From: Flammeovirga sp. EKP202
GTDB taxonomy: Bacteria > Bacteroidota > Bacteroidia > Cytophagales > Flammeovirgaceae
DNA: 64,000 bases
Assembly (NCBI RefSeq): GCF_014534745.1
Contig: NZ_JACVVP010000033.1
Location: 23,694-87,693 of the forward strand
Direction of reading: 5' to 3'
Under the pieces are notes generated by a model. The model searched no databases, had not been told where the DNA came from, and worked only from the letters and a program-made list of their open reading frames with translations. How positions within the stretch are numbered: the stretch's first letter is position 1; the number at the start of each line of letters is the position of its first letter. Positions 43,984 through 54,237 of this stretch are shown piece by piece. Both the position numbers and the translations under genes were made by a program.

Positions 43984-46131
43984 TTATCTTGTTTTTAGAC
44001 CTCTCATCGATACATTGTCGATGTAGAAATGTACATTTCCTGAACTGCTTACTTCACTGTCGAATTGAAGTACGAGTTTTGTGGCACTATTACTAGGCCC
44101 GAATGTATTTCTGATTTTGATGGTCGTCCATTCTCCTTTTGGTAAAGCATTGTAGTCTATTTTGTAACTCAATGTAGTTGTACCTGTCAGTTTAATTTCA
44201 AAATTTTCATTGAGTGGAGAAGTGATTGCCCCGTCTTCAGCGTAGATATCTAATGATACTTCATAAACGCCTTCTGGAACATCTAGGATATGACCTTCAC
44301 TGACTGAAGTTTCTACTTTTTTATCCTTTGCAATAGTCGCTAAATCATAATCCGCAAAGAACATCATACTATGGTCTCCCTCTGAAGCCTTGGAATCTGT
44401 TCTTTGGTAATAAAAGTAGCGTGTATCTTTTGGAGCGCCATCATGTGAAGAAATCCAACCTTTGGCAGCGCCACCTGTAGCTTTTCCTTTGTACTCTTCA
44501 AAGCTTTTGAATGCTTCATCTAAAACCTCTACGGCATTATTGATACCGATAACCGGTAGGCCAAATGTATTTAATGGAATGTCTGCTCTTGATTTGATGG
44601 CTGTTCCTGTATAAGCCAATTGAAGATTGTCAGAGTTGTAGATGTCATTGTCAACTGTGATCACCACTTCTTTTTTATTATCAGGATTCAGAACTACTGA
44701 GGTAATATTAATACTAAGTGGAGCACCATTCACATCGGTTCCTATCACACTAAAATCATTGATTACGGTAGTCTCAAAATCTTTTAATTCTTCATTACTA
44801 GTAAAAAGAATAGTGTTACTGATTTCATCTGTTGTGGTAATATCACCCAATACTTCTGTATCACCATCTTGTGTTAATGTAACATTAAGGAGTAGTGGAA
44901 TGATTTTCGTTGAAGTTTGTTCTTCATTATTGATGGTTCTTGAGACGGTAAAGCTGCCAACTTTTGCTGCATTTACAATATCAGAATACGTATTCGTCTC
45001 TGTCTGTGCTGTACCTGTAGTACCGGACTTCGCACCACTTACAAAATTCCATTCTCTTGTTAAAGCAGTAATTTCAGGAGTAAGATCTTCAAATATCAAT
45101 TCATCATCTAAAGCAATGTCCAGTGTGATCCATGTAGAGACATCATCACTAGGGACATTATCTCCATCAATATGTAAAACTTCTACCCCTCTATGGTAGA
45201 CTTTGAAATCAGCTTTTAAAGCAGGAGGAATGACATTGAAAGTAAAAGGTAAATTTAATTTTACTTTACTAGCGACTACTTCTGCAGAACGTTCTATTTC
45301 TAGGCTACCTGCTCCACTTTTCTCAAAAGAATCGAAGATTAAATCTACCGATACAGCATTTTCAGGATCAAGATTACTATCTCCACCATTGTCATAACCG
45401 TTGACAGAAGTATTAGAAGGGAAAGTCCATGCTCTGCTATCCGGTCGGCCTGCTGAAGTAACATCTCTGTAGGTGATCACTTCACCCCACTCAACATCAA
45501 AAGTTGGGAACTCAATATTTTCATCCTGATCTGTAATGATTTTTTGTTCTCCATTTTCAATATAAATAATTGAATCCGTTTTTATGTGAACCAGCATTTC
45601 ACCATCTTTTTCAATAATTACTTCTGGCTCTAAAACACCGTATACGTCCACATAAAAAGTGGTATCAATGACCCACATTCCTTCTTCATCCATGTAAGAC
45701 GTTAGTGTATCGGCTTCTTCATGACTAGTACCATTGTAACCGATATATTCTACAGGATGGTAAAACTTGTTGTAAAGCCTTACACCTTGAAGGCCTTCTT
45801 CCATAAACAGGACATTTACGTTGTAAGCATCCGAAGAAAGGCCACTGTTAGGAACGATAAATTGTGTAAGATCATCTCCTTTTTGGAAATCTCCTTCAAT
45901 AAAAAAGTTGCCACTATCCAGTACCCACTCGTGAGAGTAGATACCTTGAGATAAGTCCATAAAGGAAATGGATTGCCCCACTTCTCTGGCTAAGTTGATG
46001 TGTGCGAAACCTCCCGCTTCGGTATACCATGAGATATCCGAATAGGCAGGGATTTCATTTTCATTGTCTTTGTTACAGCCTAAAACTAACAAAGCAAGAA
46101 TACTGATATAGATAAATTTTAATTTTCTCAT
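43984..46131 (-). CDS. PUL surface lipoprotein, third gene of second susC-susD operon
   Basis: This 715-residue lipoprotein has a signal ending LALLVLGC (C19). It begins with the same conserved block as 8424-10037 (YSDISWYTEAGGFAHINLA, ISFMDLSQGIYSHEWVL). It carries PKD-like modules (GEVITYRDVTSAGRPDSRAW, DELIFEDLTPEITALTREW), then an immunoglobulin-like region, and a C-terminal jelly-roll-like domain (SEGHILDVPEGVYEVSLDIY, KLVLQFDSEVSSSGNVHFY IDN). The likely role is glycan capture at the surface next to SusC/D. It starts five bases after the SusD stop, so it is tightly co-translated, unlike the first PUL. The ligand is unknown. Confidence 0.8.
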   Translation of the reverse strand: MRKLKFIYISILALLVLGCNKDNENEIPAYSDISWYTEAGGFAHINLAREVGQSISFMDLSQGIYSHEWVLDSGNFFIEGDFQKGDDLTQFIVPNSGLSSDAYNVNVLFMEEGLQGVRLYNKFYHPVEYIGYNGTSHEEADTLTSYMDEEGMWVIDTTFYVDVYGVLEPEVIIEKDGEMLVHIKTDSIIYIENGEQKIITDQDENIEFPTFDVEWGEVITYRDVTSAGRPDSRAWTFPSNTSVNGYDNGGDSNLDPENAVSVDLIFDSFEKSGAGSLEIERSAEVVASKVKLNLPFTFNVIPPALKADFKVYHRGVEVLHIDGDNVPSDDVSTWITLDIALDDELIFEDLTPEITALTREWNFVSGAKSGTTGTAQTETNTYSDIVNAAKVGSFTVSRTINNEEQTSTKIIPLLLNVTLTQDGDTEVLGDITTTDEISNTILFTSNEELKDFETTVINDFSVIGTDVNGAPLSINITSVVLNPDNKKEVVITVDNDIYNSDNLQLAYTGTAIKSRADIPLNTFGLPVIGINNAVEVLDEAFKSFEEYKGKATGGAAKGWISSHDGAPKDTRYFYYQRTDSKASEGDHSMMFFADYDLATIAKDKKVETSVSEGHILDVPEGVYEVSLDIYAEDGAITSPLNENFEIKLTGTTTLSYKIDYNALPKGEWTTIKIRNTFGPSNSATKLVLQFDSEVSSSGNVHFYIDNVSMRGLKTR

Positions 46132-46136
46132 TGTAC

Positions 46137-47981
46137 TTATTGACCTAAGTTAGGATTAGAAATAATCTCTTCAAGCGGAAGAGGGTAGTAGTCGTGTAGC
46201 TCAGGGATGTAGTTGTTGTAAGCGTCAACACAATCGATGATATCAATACTTTTGTTGTTAGGGTCTGAACCTACTTGTAAGTCCGCTCTGTTTCTTTTGA
46301 CCTTATTTCCAGTTGTAGGGTCTATAAATTGGAATTGAATAGCATGGTACACTTCATTTGAGGCTCTTTGGAAAGCTTCACTAATTTTACCCCATCTTCT
46401 CAAATCGATCCAGCGAATTGAATGCCCTTCTACAGAAAGCTCAAGAGGTTTTTCAGTAAACATTAAGTGCTCCATTAAAGCATCCACTGTGTAATCCAAT
46501 TCATCATAAGTTCTGTCAGAGTGTTCTCCCACTGATGAAGAACCGAGGAGTACCAGTCCCCATTTTGCTCTTACATCGTTGATGTATTTTAGAGCAGAAG
46601 TGACATCTCCCTTTTGTAAATAACACTCTGCTACGTTAAGGTATACTTCAGACAGTCGGTGAATGGTAATGTTTTTTCCAGAATACCAAGCCCCTTTCGG
46701 CAAGTTGCCTTCTGAAGTGACGATATCATGGTTGGTGTATTTCTTGAAATAAGAAAATTCATATTTACCGAAAGTAGCAGAAACAGGCGTAATTCCTGAT
46801 CTATAGTATTCAGTATAAAGATCATTGACTAAAGCGACACTTGCTGATGCTCTTAAAGAAATATCTCTGATCACTTCAATTTCTTCTTTAGTAGTCAGGT
46901 CAATCACTGTTCCTGTATTTCTTTTATCTAAAGGATCAATACGTTCTGTTTTGTATTTATAAGCCAACCAAGCGGTAGGTGTCATTGATCTTGCCCCCCC
47001 TTTAATACCAGGAGCATTGTATCTTGCCAATCGGTTACTTGGTGATTGCTCATCAAATTTATCCAATTCGGGTCTTAAGTTGTCGTCATAAATCACCTCA
47101 AAAATGGCTTCGCTATTGAACTCACCAGCTCTAGTAAACATCATTTCAGGATCGCCTACCAATGCAAAATTGTAGTTATTCATGATTTCTTGATAGTAAG
47201 CAAGGGCCTTTTCGTAATCAGGCTCTATGGCATCCCCATCAACAGTGGCAGGGGCTTCAAAGAAATAAAGATTGGCTAAAAATATTGTGGCAATCGCTTT
47301 ATTCATTCTTCCCGCTGAAAGCTCATCTTGTGCAGCCGAACCCCATGTCGCCGGTAGGTTTTCATAGGCGTATTCAAAATCACTTAAGATAAACGCTCTA
47401 ACTTCTTCTTTGGAAGAAACAGGAATATTGAATTCGTCTAATTCAACAGGAACTTTATCTCTGATAATAATTCGGCCATTGTTGAAGGTCTGATAAGCCC
47501 AAAAGTGAAAAATACCTCTTAGTAATCGAGCTTGTGCCATTTGAAGTATCCAAATCTCATTATCCTTTTGATCAGCTAAACGGCCTTCAAGTCCTTCAAT
47601 CAACTGATTGGCTCTGAATGCACCAATATAAAGTGCTTCCCATTTTTTATTGATTTCCTTTTGAGAATTGGTATATGATTTAAAATACCACGCTTCACCA
47701 ACGCTACTCAAGGCTGGTCTGCCGCTAGAAAAGGAAGGATACCCTAAATCAGAACGCCAAGCTTCTTCCATTATATTGAGATTATAATGATTCAATAAAG
47801 CAGAATAAGTGGCAGTAAGTACTTTGTCTGATTCAGAAAGTGATGTAAAGTAGTCTTTTTTCGGTTTGGCATTGGGGTTATCTTCATTCAAGACATCTGA
47901 ACAGCCTATCAATGAAGTAAACAATACTGCATACCAACCGTGTTTTAATAATTCTTTTATATTCAGTTTCATTGTTTTCAA
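46137..47981 (-). CDS. SusD/RagB-like lipoprotein (second PUL)
   Basis: This 614-residue SusD homologue has a lipoprotein signal ending FTSLIGC (C27) followed by SDVLNEDNPNAK, as in the first PUL SusD. Helical repeat blocks MAQARLLRGIFHFWAYQTF and RLSEVYLNVAECYLQKG, plus YINDVRAKWG and LHDYYPLPLEE, define the family. It lies four bases after the SusC stop. It is clearly related to 6571-8349, so the two loci may target related glycans. Binding residues cannot be assigned from sequence alone. Confidence 0.95.
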   Translation of the reverse strand: MKTMKLNIKELLKHGWYAVLFTSLIGCSDVLNEDNPNAKPKKDYFTSLSESDKVLTATYSALLNHYNLNIMEEAWRSDLGYPSFSSGRPALSSVGEAWYFKSYTNSQKEINKKWEALYIGAFRANQLIEGLEGRLADQKDNEIWILQMAQARLLRGIFHFWAYQTFNNGRIIIRDKVPVELDEFNIPVSSKEEVRAFILSDFEYAYENLPATWGSAAQDELSAGRMNKAIATIFLANLYFFEAPATVDGDAIEPDYEKALAYYQEIMNNYNFALVGDPEMMFTRAGEFNSEAIFEVIYDDNLRPELDKFDEQSPSNRLARYNAPGIKGGARSMTPTAWLAYKYKTERIDPLDKRNTGTVIDLTTKEEIEVIRDISLRASASVALVNDLYTEYYRSGITPVSATFGKYEFSYFKKYTNHDIVTSEGNLPKGAWYSGKNITIHRLSEVYLNVAECYLQKGDVTSALKYINDVRAKWGLVLLGSSSVGEHSDRTYDELDYTVDALMEHLMFTEKPLELSVEGHSIRWIDLRRWGKISEAFQRASNEVYHAIQFQFIDPTTGNKVKRNRADLQVGSDPNNKSIDIIDCVDAYNNYIPELHDYYPLPLEEIISNPNLGQ

Positions 47982-47985
47982 TGGT

Positions 47986-50900
47986 CTAGAAGTTCAACTT
48001 AAAGCCTGTAAGGTAAAGAGCAGAGATCGGGTAGTTTCCTTTATCCAATCCTCTTGAAGAAACACCATTACCGGCAGCTTCAGGATCATAACCTTCGTAG
48101 TTTGTAAATGTGATAGGGTTTTGTGCTGAAACATAAAATCTACAATTGGTCATACCCAAGCGCTTCGTTACTCTTTTTGGTAGTGTGTAGCCTATCTGAA
48201 TGTTTTTCAAGCGTAAATATGAACCATCTTCTAACCAAAGGTCAGTGTATGCTCTGAAGTTATCGTGTTCTTTTGTAGTTCCTCTCCACGCAGGAGTATC
48301 TGAGTTAGGATTAGCTCTGTTCCAAGTGTTCACTTGATCTTGGTGTCTTCCTTCTGAGTAAGCCATTGCTTTAGAACCGTTCATTACTTTATGACCGATA
48401 GCAGCGTACCAATGCATCATAAAATCAAAACCTTTCCAACCAATATTGACAATAAAACCACTTTCCCAGTTCGAGAAACCGGAGCCCATGTATACTCTAT
48501 CTTCATCAGTGATAGTCCCATCATTATTAGTATCACGATAAACCAAGTCGCCCATTCGAGCATCAGGCTTGATTGCCTGATAAGCTCTTAACTGTTCCTC
48601 CGTTTTGATAACACCGTCTGTTTCGTATAAGAAAAAGGCACCTGCTTCATAACCTTCTGAAAATACTGTTACTTTCGAAGATGCACCTGCACCATTAATC
48701 AAACCAGGGTCAGTAGTATAAATAAATTGATCAGCATTTAGACTTGTGATTTCATTTTGGTTTTTAGTAAAAGTACCCGTCATGCTCCAATTAAAATCTT
48801 TCTTTCTACCCTTTACCGTAGCGGCTAATTCAAAACCTTTATTGACCATGTTACCGATGTTCATTGTCAGTTTAGAATCTGCTCCCGTTACACCAGAAGA
48901 AGGCGGTAACTGAATTGGGAATAACATATCAGACTTTTGAGTATGATAGATATCAGAAGTAATTATGATTTTATTATCAAGTAACCCTAAGTCAATACCG
49001 ATGTTGTTTTGAATAGAAGTTTCCCATTGGATGTTCCCATTGGCGTAGTTTTGTTGTGCAGAACCAAAGTAAAGCGTTGGGAAACCACCCGCTCCGAAGA
49101 GGTAATCAAAACCGTTTTGAATCGTAGCTTGATCGGAATAAGGCAAGAAGCTTTGTCCCCCTACTTGACCATGGGAACCACGGATTTTAAAGTTATTGGC
49201 GACTGATCTCATCCCTTCCCAGAACTGTTCTTCAGATACATTCCAAGCAGCTGAAGCTGAAGGGAAAAATTTCCATTTTTTATCACTTGCAAATTTGGAG
49301 TTACCGTTGTAATTACCACTTACAGAGATCATATATTTACTCTTATAATCATATGTAATACGTCCTAAAGTACCGATGATATTGTATGTGTAATTATAAC
49401 CGTTTGTAGCTGATGCAGCAAGTGCAGCACCGTCCAGTACTCGAATAGAATTATCGACTATACCATTTTTTCGAGCTGAAAAACTAGTGCGGCCATGTGT
49501 TTCATAAGATGATCCAATAACGGCTGAAATTTTATGATTACCCAGTTTTTTAAGATATGACAAACGTATATCAGCTGATGTTGAAGTTCTTCTCGATGAT
49601 TCGTTACTGACATAAGAAGTGGCAGGGTCTGATTGGAGAATACCATCTTCATCATAATTTTCAATAAAAGGTTTGAATCTATATCTGAACTCACTCACGT
49701 TACTTACCCCTAAGTTGGAATTAAGCTTTAAGCCATCAATAATTTCAAAAGCGGCACTGATATTTCCTTGCATACGATCTCTGTCTGCAACATCTTCCAT
49801 TCGCATAGTTTCCAATACACTATTCGTAACAGAAGCACCTCCACCTATATCAATCAATGCTTGATTACTATTAGGATCTAATACCGGCTTGTAAGGGTCG
49901 TATCTGATTGTTTGCGTCAATAACCCCGAACTTGTTCTTTCAATCTTTTCTGAACCGATGGCAATAGAAGAAGAGATATTCCATTTTCCTCTATCGTATC
50001 TTACACCAGCTCTACCGTTGTATCTTGAAAAGCCGGAGTTGATTAGAGGACCTCTATCGTCAAAAAATCCACCCGTTAAATTGTATGTCAATCCTTTTGA
50101 ACCACCATTGATACCAATATTGTAGTTTTGAGTAGGCTGATTGTCTATGATCACTACCTTGGATAAATCTGTATTATTTTGGAAAATACTTGGGGTTCTA
50201 GGAATAGGGAGGTTTGTAGAGTTATCAAAATCATTTGCACCTCTATTTCTTTCCTTAATCATATCAAAATAAACCTGTTCAGGAGTATTCATTAATGCAA
50301 TACTTGAGGTAATATTCTTGATACCATATGATGCGTCTAAAGAAACATTTAATTTACCTGCTTCTCCTTTTTTGGTAGTGATAAGAATTACACCATTAGC
50401 CCCTCTAGTACCATAGATAGCACATGAAGCAAGGTCTTTCAGAATATCCATCGATTCAATTTCTGAAGGAGCTAAACGAGGGTTTTCATTTTGAGGAATA
50501 CCATCTACAACATATAGAGGTTCGGTTGCACCGGCTACATCGGAGACTGTACTTACACCACGAATTTGTACGACGGCATCAGCCCCTGGAGAACCAGAAG
50601 TAGTAACATTCACACCTGCAATTTGTCCTTGTAAAGCTTGTGTAGCATCACCAGAAATATAGGCTTCTAATGCTTCACTTTTTACGTGAGCTACGGCACC
50701 CGAAACCTCTTTCTTTTTCTGCTCACCATAACCAATCTTCACAATTTCATCGAGTATTTTAACATCAGCCTTAAGGGATACATTAATTTTGCTTTGATTA
50801 CTTACAAGAATAAATTGAGTAATCATCCCGATAAAACTAAATTCCAATACTTCACCCTCTTCTACCAAGAGAGAGTACTCACCATCAAAATTAGAAACTG

Positions 50901-51099
50901 TTCCTTGTGTAGTACCTTTAATTCTGACATTTACGCCAGGTAAAGGGAAATTGTCATCTGCACTTATGATCTTACCCGAAATCTGTCTCGATTGAGCATT
51001 TGAGTCTACATTAATAAAGAGAAGTAGCAAGCTCATCAGAAAGAAAAGGCGATAGTCTAGCAGTTTAAATACTGTAAAATTACTTTTCATTTGTTTCAT
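47986..51099 (-). CDS. SusC-like TonB-dependent receptor (second PUL)
   Basis: This is a 1037-residue outer-membrane importer that pairs with the SusD four bases downstream. The signal segment runs to about residue 36 (FINVDSNAQS). A carboxypeptidase-regulatory-like domain has FPLPGVNVRIKGTTQGTVSN. The SusC box is LDEIVKIGYGEQKKKEVSG. The plug has YVVDGIP and GTRGANGVILITTKKG. The barrel ends LTGFKLNF with the required terminal aromatic. ATGs at 51099 and 51090 are both possible. Upstream, 51100-52088 contains direct repeats that may bind a regulator. No HTCS or sigma/anti-sigma pair lies next to this operon in the window. Confidence 0.95.
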   Translation of the reverse strand: MKQMKSNFTVFKLLDYRLFFLMSLLLLFINVDSNAQSRQISGKIISADDNFPLPGVNVRIKGTTQGTVSNFDGEYSLLVEEGEVLEFSFIGMITQFILVSNQSKINVSLKADVKILDEIVKIGYGEQKKKEVSGAVAHVKSEALEAYISGDATQALQGQIAGVNVTTSGSPGADAVVQIRGVSTVSDVAGATEPLYVVDGIPQNENPRLAPSEIESMDILKDLASCAIYGTRGANGVILITTKKGEAGKLNVSLDASYGIKNITSSIALMNTPEQVYFDMIKERNRGANDFDNSTNLPIPRTPSIFQNNTDLSKVVIIDNQPTQNYNIGINGGSKGLTYNLTGGFFDDRGPLINSGFSRYNGRAGVRYDRGKWNISSSIAIGSEKIERTSSGLLTQTIRYDPYKPVLDPNSNQALIDIGGGASVTNSVLETMRMEDVADRDRMQGNISAAFEIIDGLKLNSNLGVSNVSEFRYRFKPFIENYDEDGILQSDPATSYVSNESSRRTSTSADIRLSYLKKLGNHKISAVIGSSYETHGRTSFSARKNGIVDNSIRVLDGAALAASATNGYNYTYNIIGTLGRITYDYKSKYMISVSGNYNGNSKFASDKKWKFFPSASAAWNVSEEQFWEGMRSVANNFKIRGSHGQVGGQSFLPYSDQATIQNGFDYLFGAGGFPTLYFGSAQQNYANGNIQWETSIQNNIGIDLGLLDNKIIITSDIYHTQKSDMLFPIQLPPSSGVTGADSKLTMNIGNMVNKGFELAATVKGRKKDFNWSMTGTFTKNQNEITSLNADQFIYTTDPGLINGAGASSKVTVFSEGYEAGAFFLYETDGVIKTEEQLRAYQAIKPDARMGDLVYRDTNNDGTITDEDRVYMGSGFSNWESGFIVNIGWKGFDFMMHWYAAIGHKVMNGSKAMAYSEGRHQDQVNTWNRANPNSDTPAWRGTTKEHDNFRAYTDLWLEDGSYLRLKNIQIGYTLPKRVTKRLGMTNCRFYVSAQNPITFTNYEGYDPEAAGNGVSSRGLDKGNYPISALYLTGFKLNF

Positions 51100-52088
51100 T
51101 ATTCATTTCAATAAACCAATTGTTAGAGCATTTTGGGTATCTTTCTTTTCGTAAGGGCCAACATCTGTAGTGTATGAATCTATTGTTTTGTTAATACTTA
51201 AAAGTTCATTTTTTATCACTTAAATGAAGGACTTTTACGGTAAAGTTTAGCTCCCAAATATGTTCTGAATAGGAGTTTTTGTAAAAATTGTGTGTGATAA
51301 ACTCGGCCTTAAAAAATCACCTTCTAAAGGTAATGTGCGTATCTTCGCTTCACTGTGCCTAATGATTTATTCGGTGTATCTACGCTTCCATAAAATGTAA
51401 ATTGTACGTATAAGGCGAGTATTCAGCGGTTTATTTTAAAAAACGTGCTTTTTAATACTGATTTGGCCCTGTAAATACCTTTTGTATCTCAATGTATAAT
51501 AAGTGTATTTGTCTATACATTTAAGCTATAGATAATTTTGAACAGGTACTTATGTCATTTGAATAAGAAGAAGAATAGGTAGAATACCTTGCAATTATCA
51601 ATTGTAGGAGTCTAAAAAGTCAATATTAATCTATATGAGGTTGATGATTTAAAGGTTTAAAAAATTCTATCTATTACAAATGTAATCATCGAAACGCAGA
51701 CCTCTAAATTCAAGTAGGTTTAGAGCACGAATACCTTTAAACATTTGTTCAAGTAGATTTTCACTTCGTTTTTTCATCAATGGAAAATGAAGAGAAGGAA
51801 ACTTAAAAATAGACGCTTTGAATGGCAACATACATATTCTATGGCTCTTCATATGAATTTCAATCACTTCCATATTTAAAGAGACAAACTAATTATTCAC
51901 ACTCACATCCCTTTTATAGAAACTATGAATATTTGTATTGAGACTAGGACAAAAAATTATGAAGGTGATAAAGGTGAAGTGAAAGATGTAGAATGTATGA
52001 ATTAGAAGTTTAGTTTAAACTATCAAAACATGCAGGGTGAATGCTTCTACCTCGCTGATATGCCTTGAACTATTTTAAGCATAATGAA
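51100..52088. promoter_or_regulatory. Long regulatory gap upstream of second susC, with direct repeats
   Basis: GTATCTTCGCTTCA (51339-51352) and GTATCTACGCTTCC (51376-51389) are direct repeats 37 bases apart, matching in 12 of 14 positions. A further TTGTATC is at 51482-51488. In susC orientation these read GATAC-type sites. A 68-codon minus-strand frame at 51667-51873 has no recognisable features and is not called. The remainder is AT-rich with no terminator or repeat that I can support. Confidence 0.4.
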
Positions 52089-54020
52089 ATGAAAAGAAGA
52101 GATTTTTTTAAACAAACAACATTAGCAACAATAGCTGCAGGAACTGGAATTTCAGCAGTGGAAGCAAAAGAAAGAAAGGAAATCAATAGTATCTCAACCG
52201 CAAGAGAAAAAGATAATTGGTATCAAGTCGGTGAAGGAAAGAAAGGAGTTCCATCAAGAAGTAAAAAGGTAAGTTATGATGTGGTAGTAGTTGGAGCTGG
52301 AATTGCGGGAATTTGTGCAGCAGTTGCTTCGGCAAGATCTGGTGCGAAAACAGTTTTGATCAATGATAGACCGGTATTGGGTGGAAACGCCTCTTCAGAA
52401 ATAAGGGTGACTGTTAATGGTGTGATGCACCTTAAGAATAAGCATAAGATAGAAAGGGAGACGGGAATTGTTGAAGAACTTTTGATAGAAAATTGGCATT
52501 ATAACCCTCAAGAATCTTACCCTGTTTGGGATCATGTGGTATATGATTTTGTGACTAGGGAAGAAAATCTAGATGTAATGCTTAACACTCAAGCATTGGA
52601 TGCCAATACCAAAAATGACAAGATTACAGATATATTATGTTGGCAGGCAAGCACTGAAACTTATTTTACAGTAGAAGGGAAGATGTTTTGTGATTGCTCA
52701 GGGGATGGGCTGATGGCAGCTCAAGCGGGTGCTGAATACAGAACCGGACGTGAAGGAAAAGACGAATTCAATGAATCATTTGCTCCTGATAAAGCAGACG
52801 GCTGGCAGATGGGTGCCTCGGTGATGATGATTACCAAAGATATGGGCAGACCTGTCAAGTATTACCCACCTAAATTTATGATTCCGTATGAAGCGGAAAA
52901 AATGAATAAAAGAAAGATCAAACATTTGAAAGAAGGTTTTTGGTGGGTTGAATTAGGAAGTGAATATGATATCATTGCAGACTATGAAGAAAATCGTCAT
53001 AAGTTGTTGGGGTATATGCATGGTGTCTGGGATTATATTAAAAACTCCGGTGAATTTCCTGAGTCGGCGAACATTGTTTTAGATTGGGTAGGTTCTGTTC
53101 CGGGAAGAAGAGAATCGAGACGATTTATGGGGGATCATATTCTTTGTCAACCCGAAATGGAAAACAACAAACAGTTTGAAGACGCAGTGGCTTACGGTGG
53201 TTGGTCTTTTGATGAGCACTGTCCTGGCGGAATTGAAAATCCAAGTGAACCGCCATCCTACTTCCATGCACGATTTGAGGAGGTATACCAAGTACCCTTC
53301 CGATCTTTATATTCAAAAAATATCGACAACTTAATGTTTGCCGGAAGAAATGTTTCGGTGACTCACGTTGCATTATCTTCCACACGAATTCAAGCAACTT
53401 GTGGTCTGATGGGGCAGGCTATTGGTACCGCTGCAAAGATGTGTATTGACAAAAAATGGTCACCAAGACAATTAGCTCAAAAAGATATTCAATCCTTACA
53501 AGAACAATTACTCAGAGATGATGTCTACATTCCCAACAGGCCAGCCAATGATAAAAATGATTTGGCAAAAAGAGCAGACAGCATAACAGCTTCGTCTACT
53601 TCTTCGGGCAATTGTAAATTGTTAGTGGATGGCATTGGAAGAGATAAAGTAGATGAGGTACATCATTGGGAATCTGATGGAAAGAATGCTTCATTACAAT
53701 TGGAATGGAATGAAAGTGTATCCATATCCAAGGTAGAATTGAAAGCCGATACCAATGTAAATCGAAATATGATGATGCATAAAAATCCTGCAAAAAATGC
53801 GAAACAAGTCACTGCCGTTCCACCCGAATTATTAAAATCTTTTGTCCTGGAAGCAAGAGTAAAAGGACAATGGAAAAGGGTAGCAGCAGTCGAAGATAAT
53901 TTAACAAGGTTGATAAAACTTTCATTTGATAAAGTTTCCACTACCGCAATTCGATTGAAACTGAAAGATACTTGGGGAGCGAAAAATATTCGTTTGTATG
54001 AAATACGTTCTTATTCATAA
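52089..54020 (+). CDS. Tat-exported FAD-dependent oxidoreductase with C-terminal discoidin-like domain
   Basis: The protein has 643 residues from the ATG at 52089. A TTG at 52065 is possible but adds eight residues in front of the Tat motif. The N-terminus has a twin-arginine signal (MKRRDFFKQTTLATIAAG). The FAD-binding block YDVVVVGAGIAGICAA (GAGIAG at 69-74) and GGNASSEIRV are typical of the FAD_oxidored (PF12831) group. CDCSGDG and MFAGRNVSVTHVALSSTRIQ lie later. From about residue 500 a beta-sandwich region resembles F5/8 discoidin domains. Such enzymes are frequent in PULs but have no assigned reaction. It is monocistronic and divergent from the second susC operon. Confidence 0.85.
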   Translation: MKRRDFFKQTTLATIAAGTGISAVEAKERKEINSISTAREKDNWYQVGEGKKGVPSRSKKVSYDVVVVGAGIAGICAAVASARSGAKTVLINDRPVLGGNASSEIRVTVNGVMHLKNKHKIERETGIVEELLIENWHYNPQESYPVWDHVVYDFVTREENLDVMLNTQALDANTKNDKITDILCWQASTETYFTVEGKMFCDCSGDGLMAAQAGAEYRTGREGKDEFNESFAPDKADGWQMGASVMMITKDMGRPVKYYPPKFMIPYEAEKMNKRKIKHLKEGFWWVELGSEYDIIADYEENRHKLLGYMHGVWDYIKNSGEFPESANIVLDWVGSVPGRRESRRFMGDHILCQPEMENNKQFEDAVAYGGWSFDEHCPGGIENPSEPPSYFHARFEEVYQVPFRSLYSKNIDNLMFAGRNVSVTHVALSSTRIQATCGLMGQAIGTAAKMCIDKKWSPRQLAQKDIQSLQEQLLRDDVYIPNRPANDKNDLAKRADSITASSTSSGNCKLLVDGIGRDKVDEVHHWESDGKNASLQLEWNESVSISKVELKADTNVNRNMMMHKNPAKNAKQVTAVPPELLKSFVLEARVKGQWKRVAAVEDNLTRLIKLSFDKVSTTAIRLKLKDTWGAKNIRLYEIRSYS

Positions 54021-54237
54021 ATGATATCAGGTTCTCTTTTCAGAAGAATACATTTAAATAAAAAAGAGGGGATAATTACACATCAGTACTTCATTTTGAT
54101 ATTGGGTTGTATTAATGTTACTTTTGTCCCCCTAGTTAATCTATTGAAATGGTTTTTCTCCATTTAATGATGACAGATTTATCCGTGATCCCTTTTATAT
54201 TTGTATCTAACATGGCAAACGAAAAGCACTCACAATT

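Noticed and set aside
44642..45199. 185-codon plus-strand open frame
   Set aside because: It lies opposite the well-supported lipoprotein gene at 43984-46131, shows no motif and has a repetitive Ser/Val/Thr composition typical of an antisense shadow.
51667..51873. 68-codon minus-strand frame in the susC upstream gap
   Set aside because: There is no recognisable domain, signal or neighbour context. Length is within chance for AT-rich intergenic DNA.
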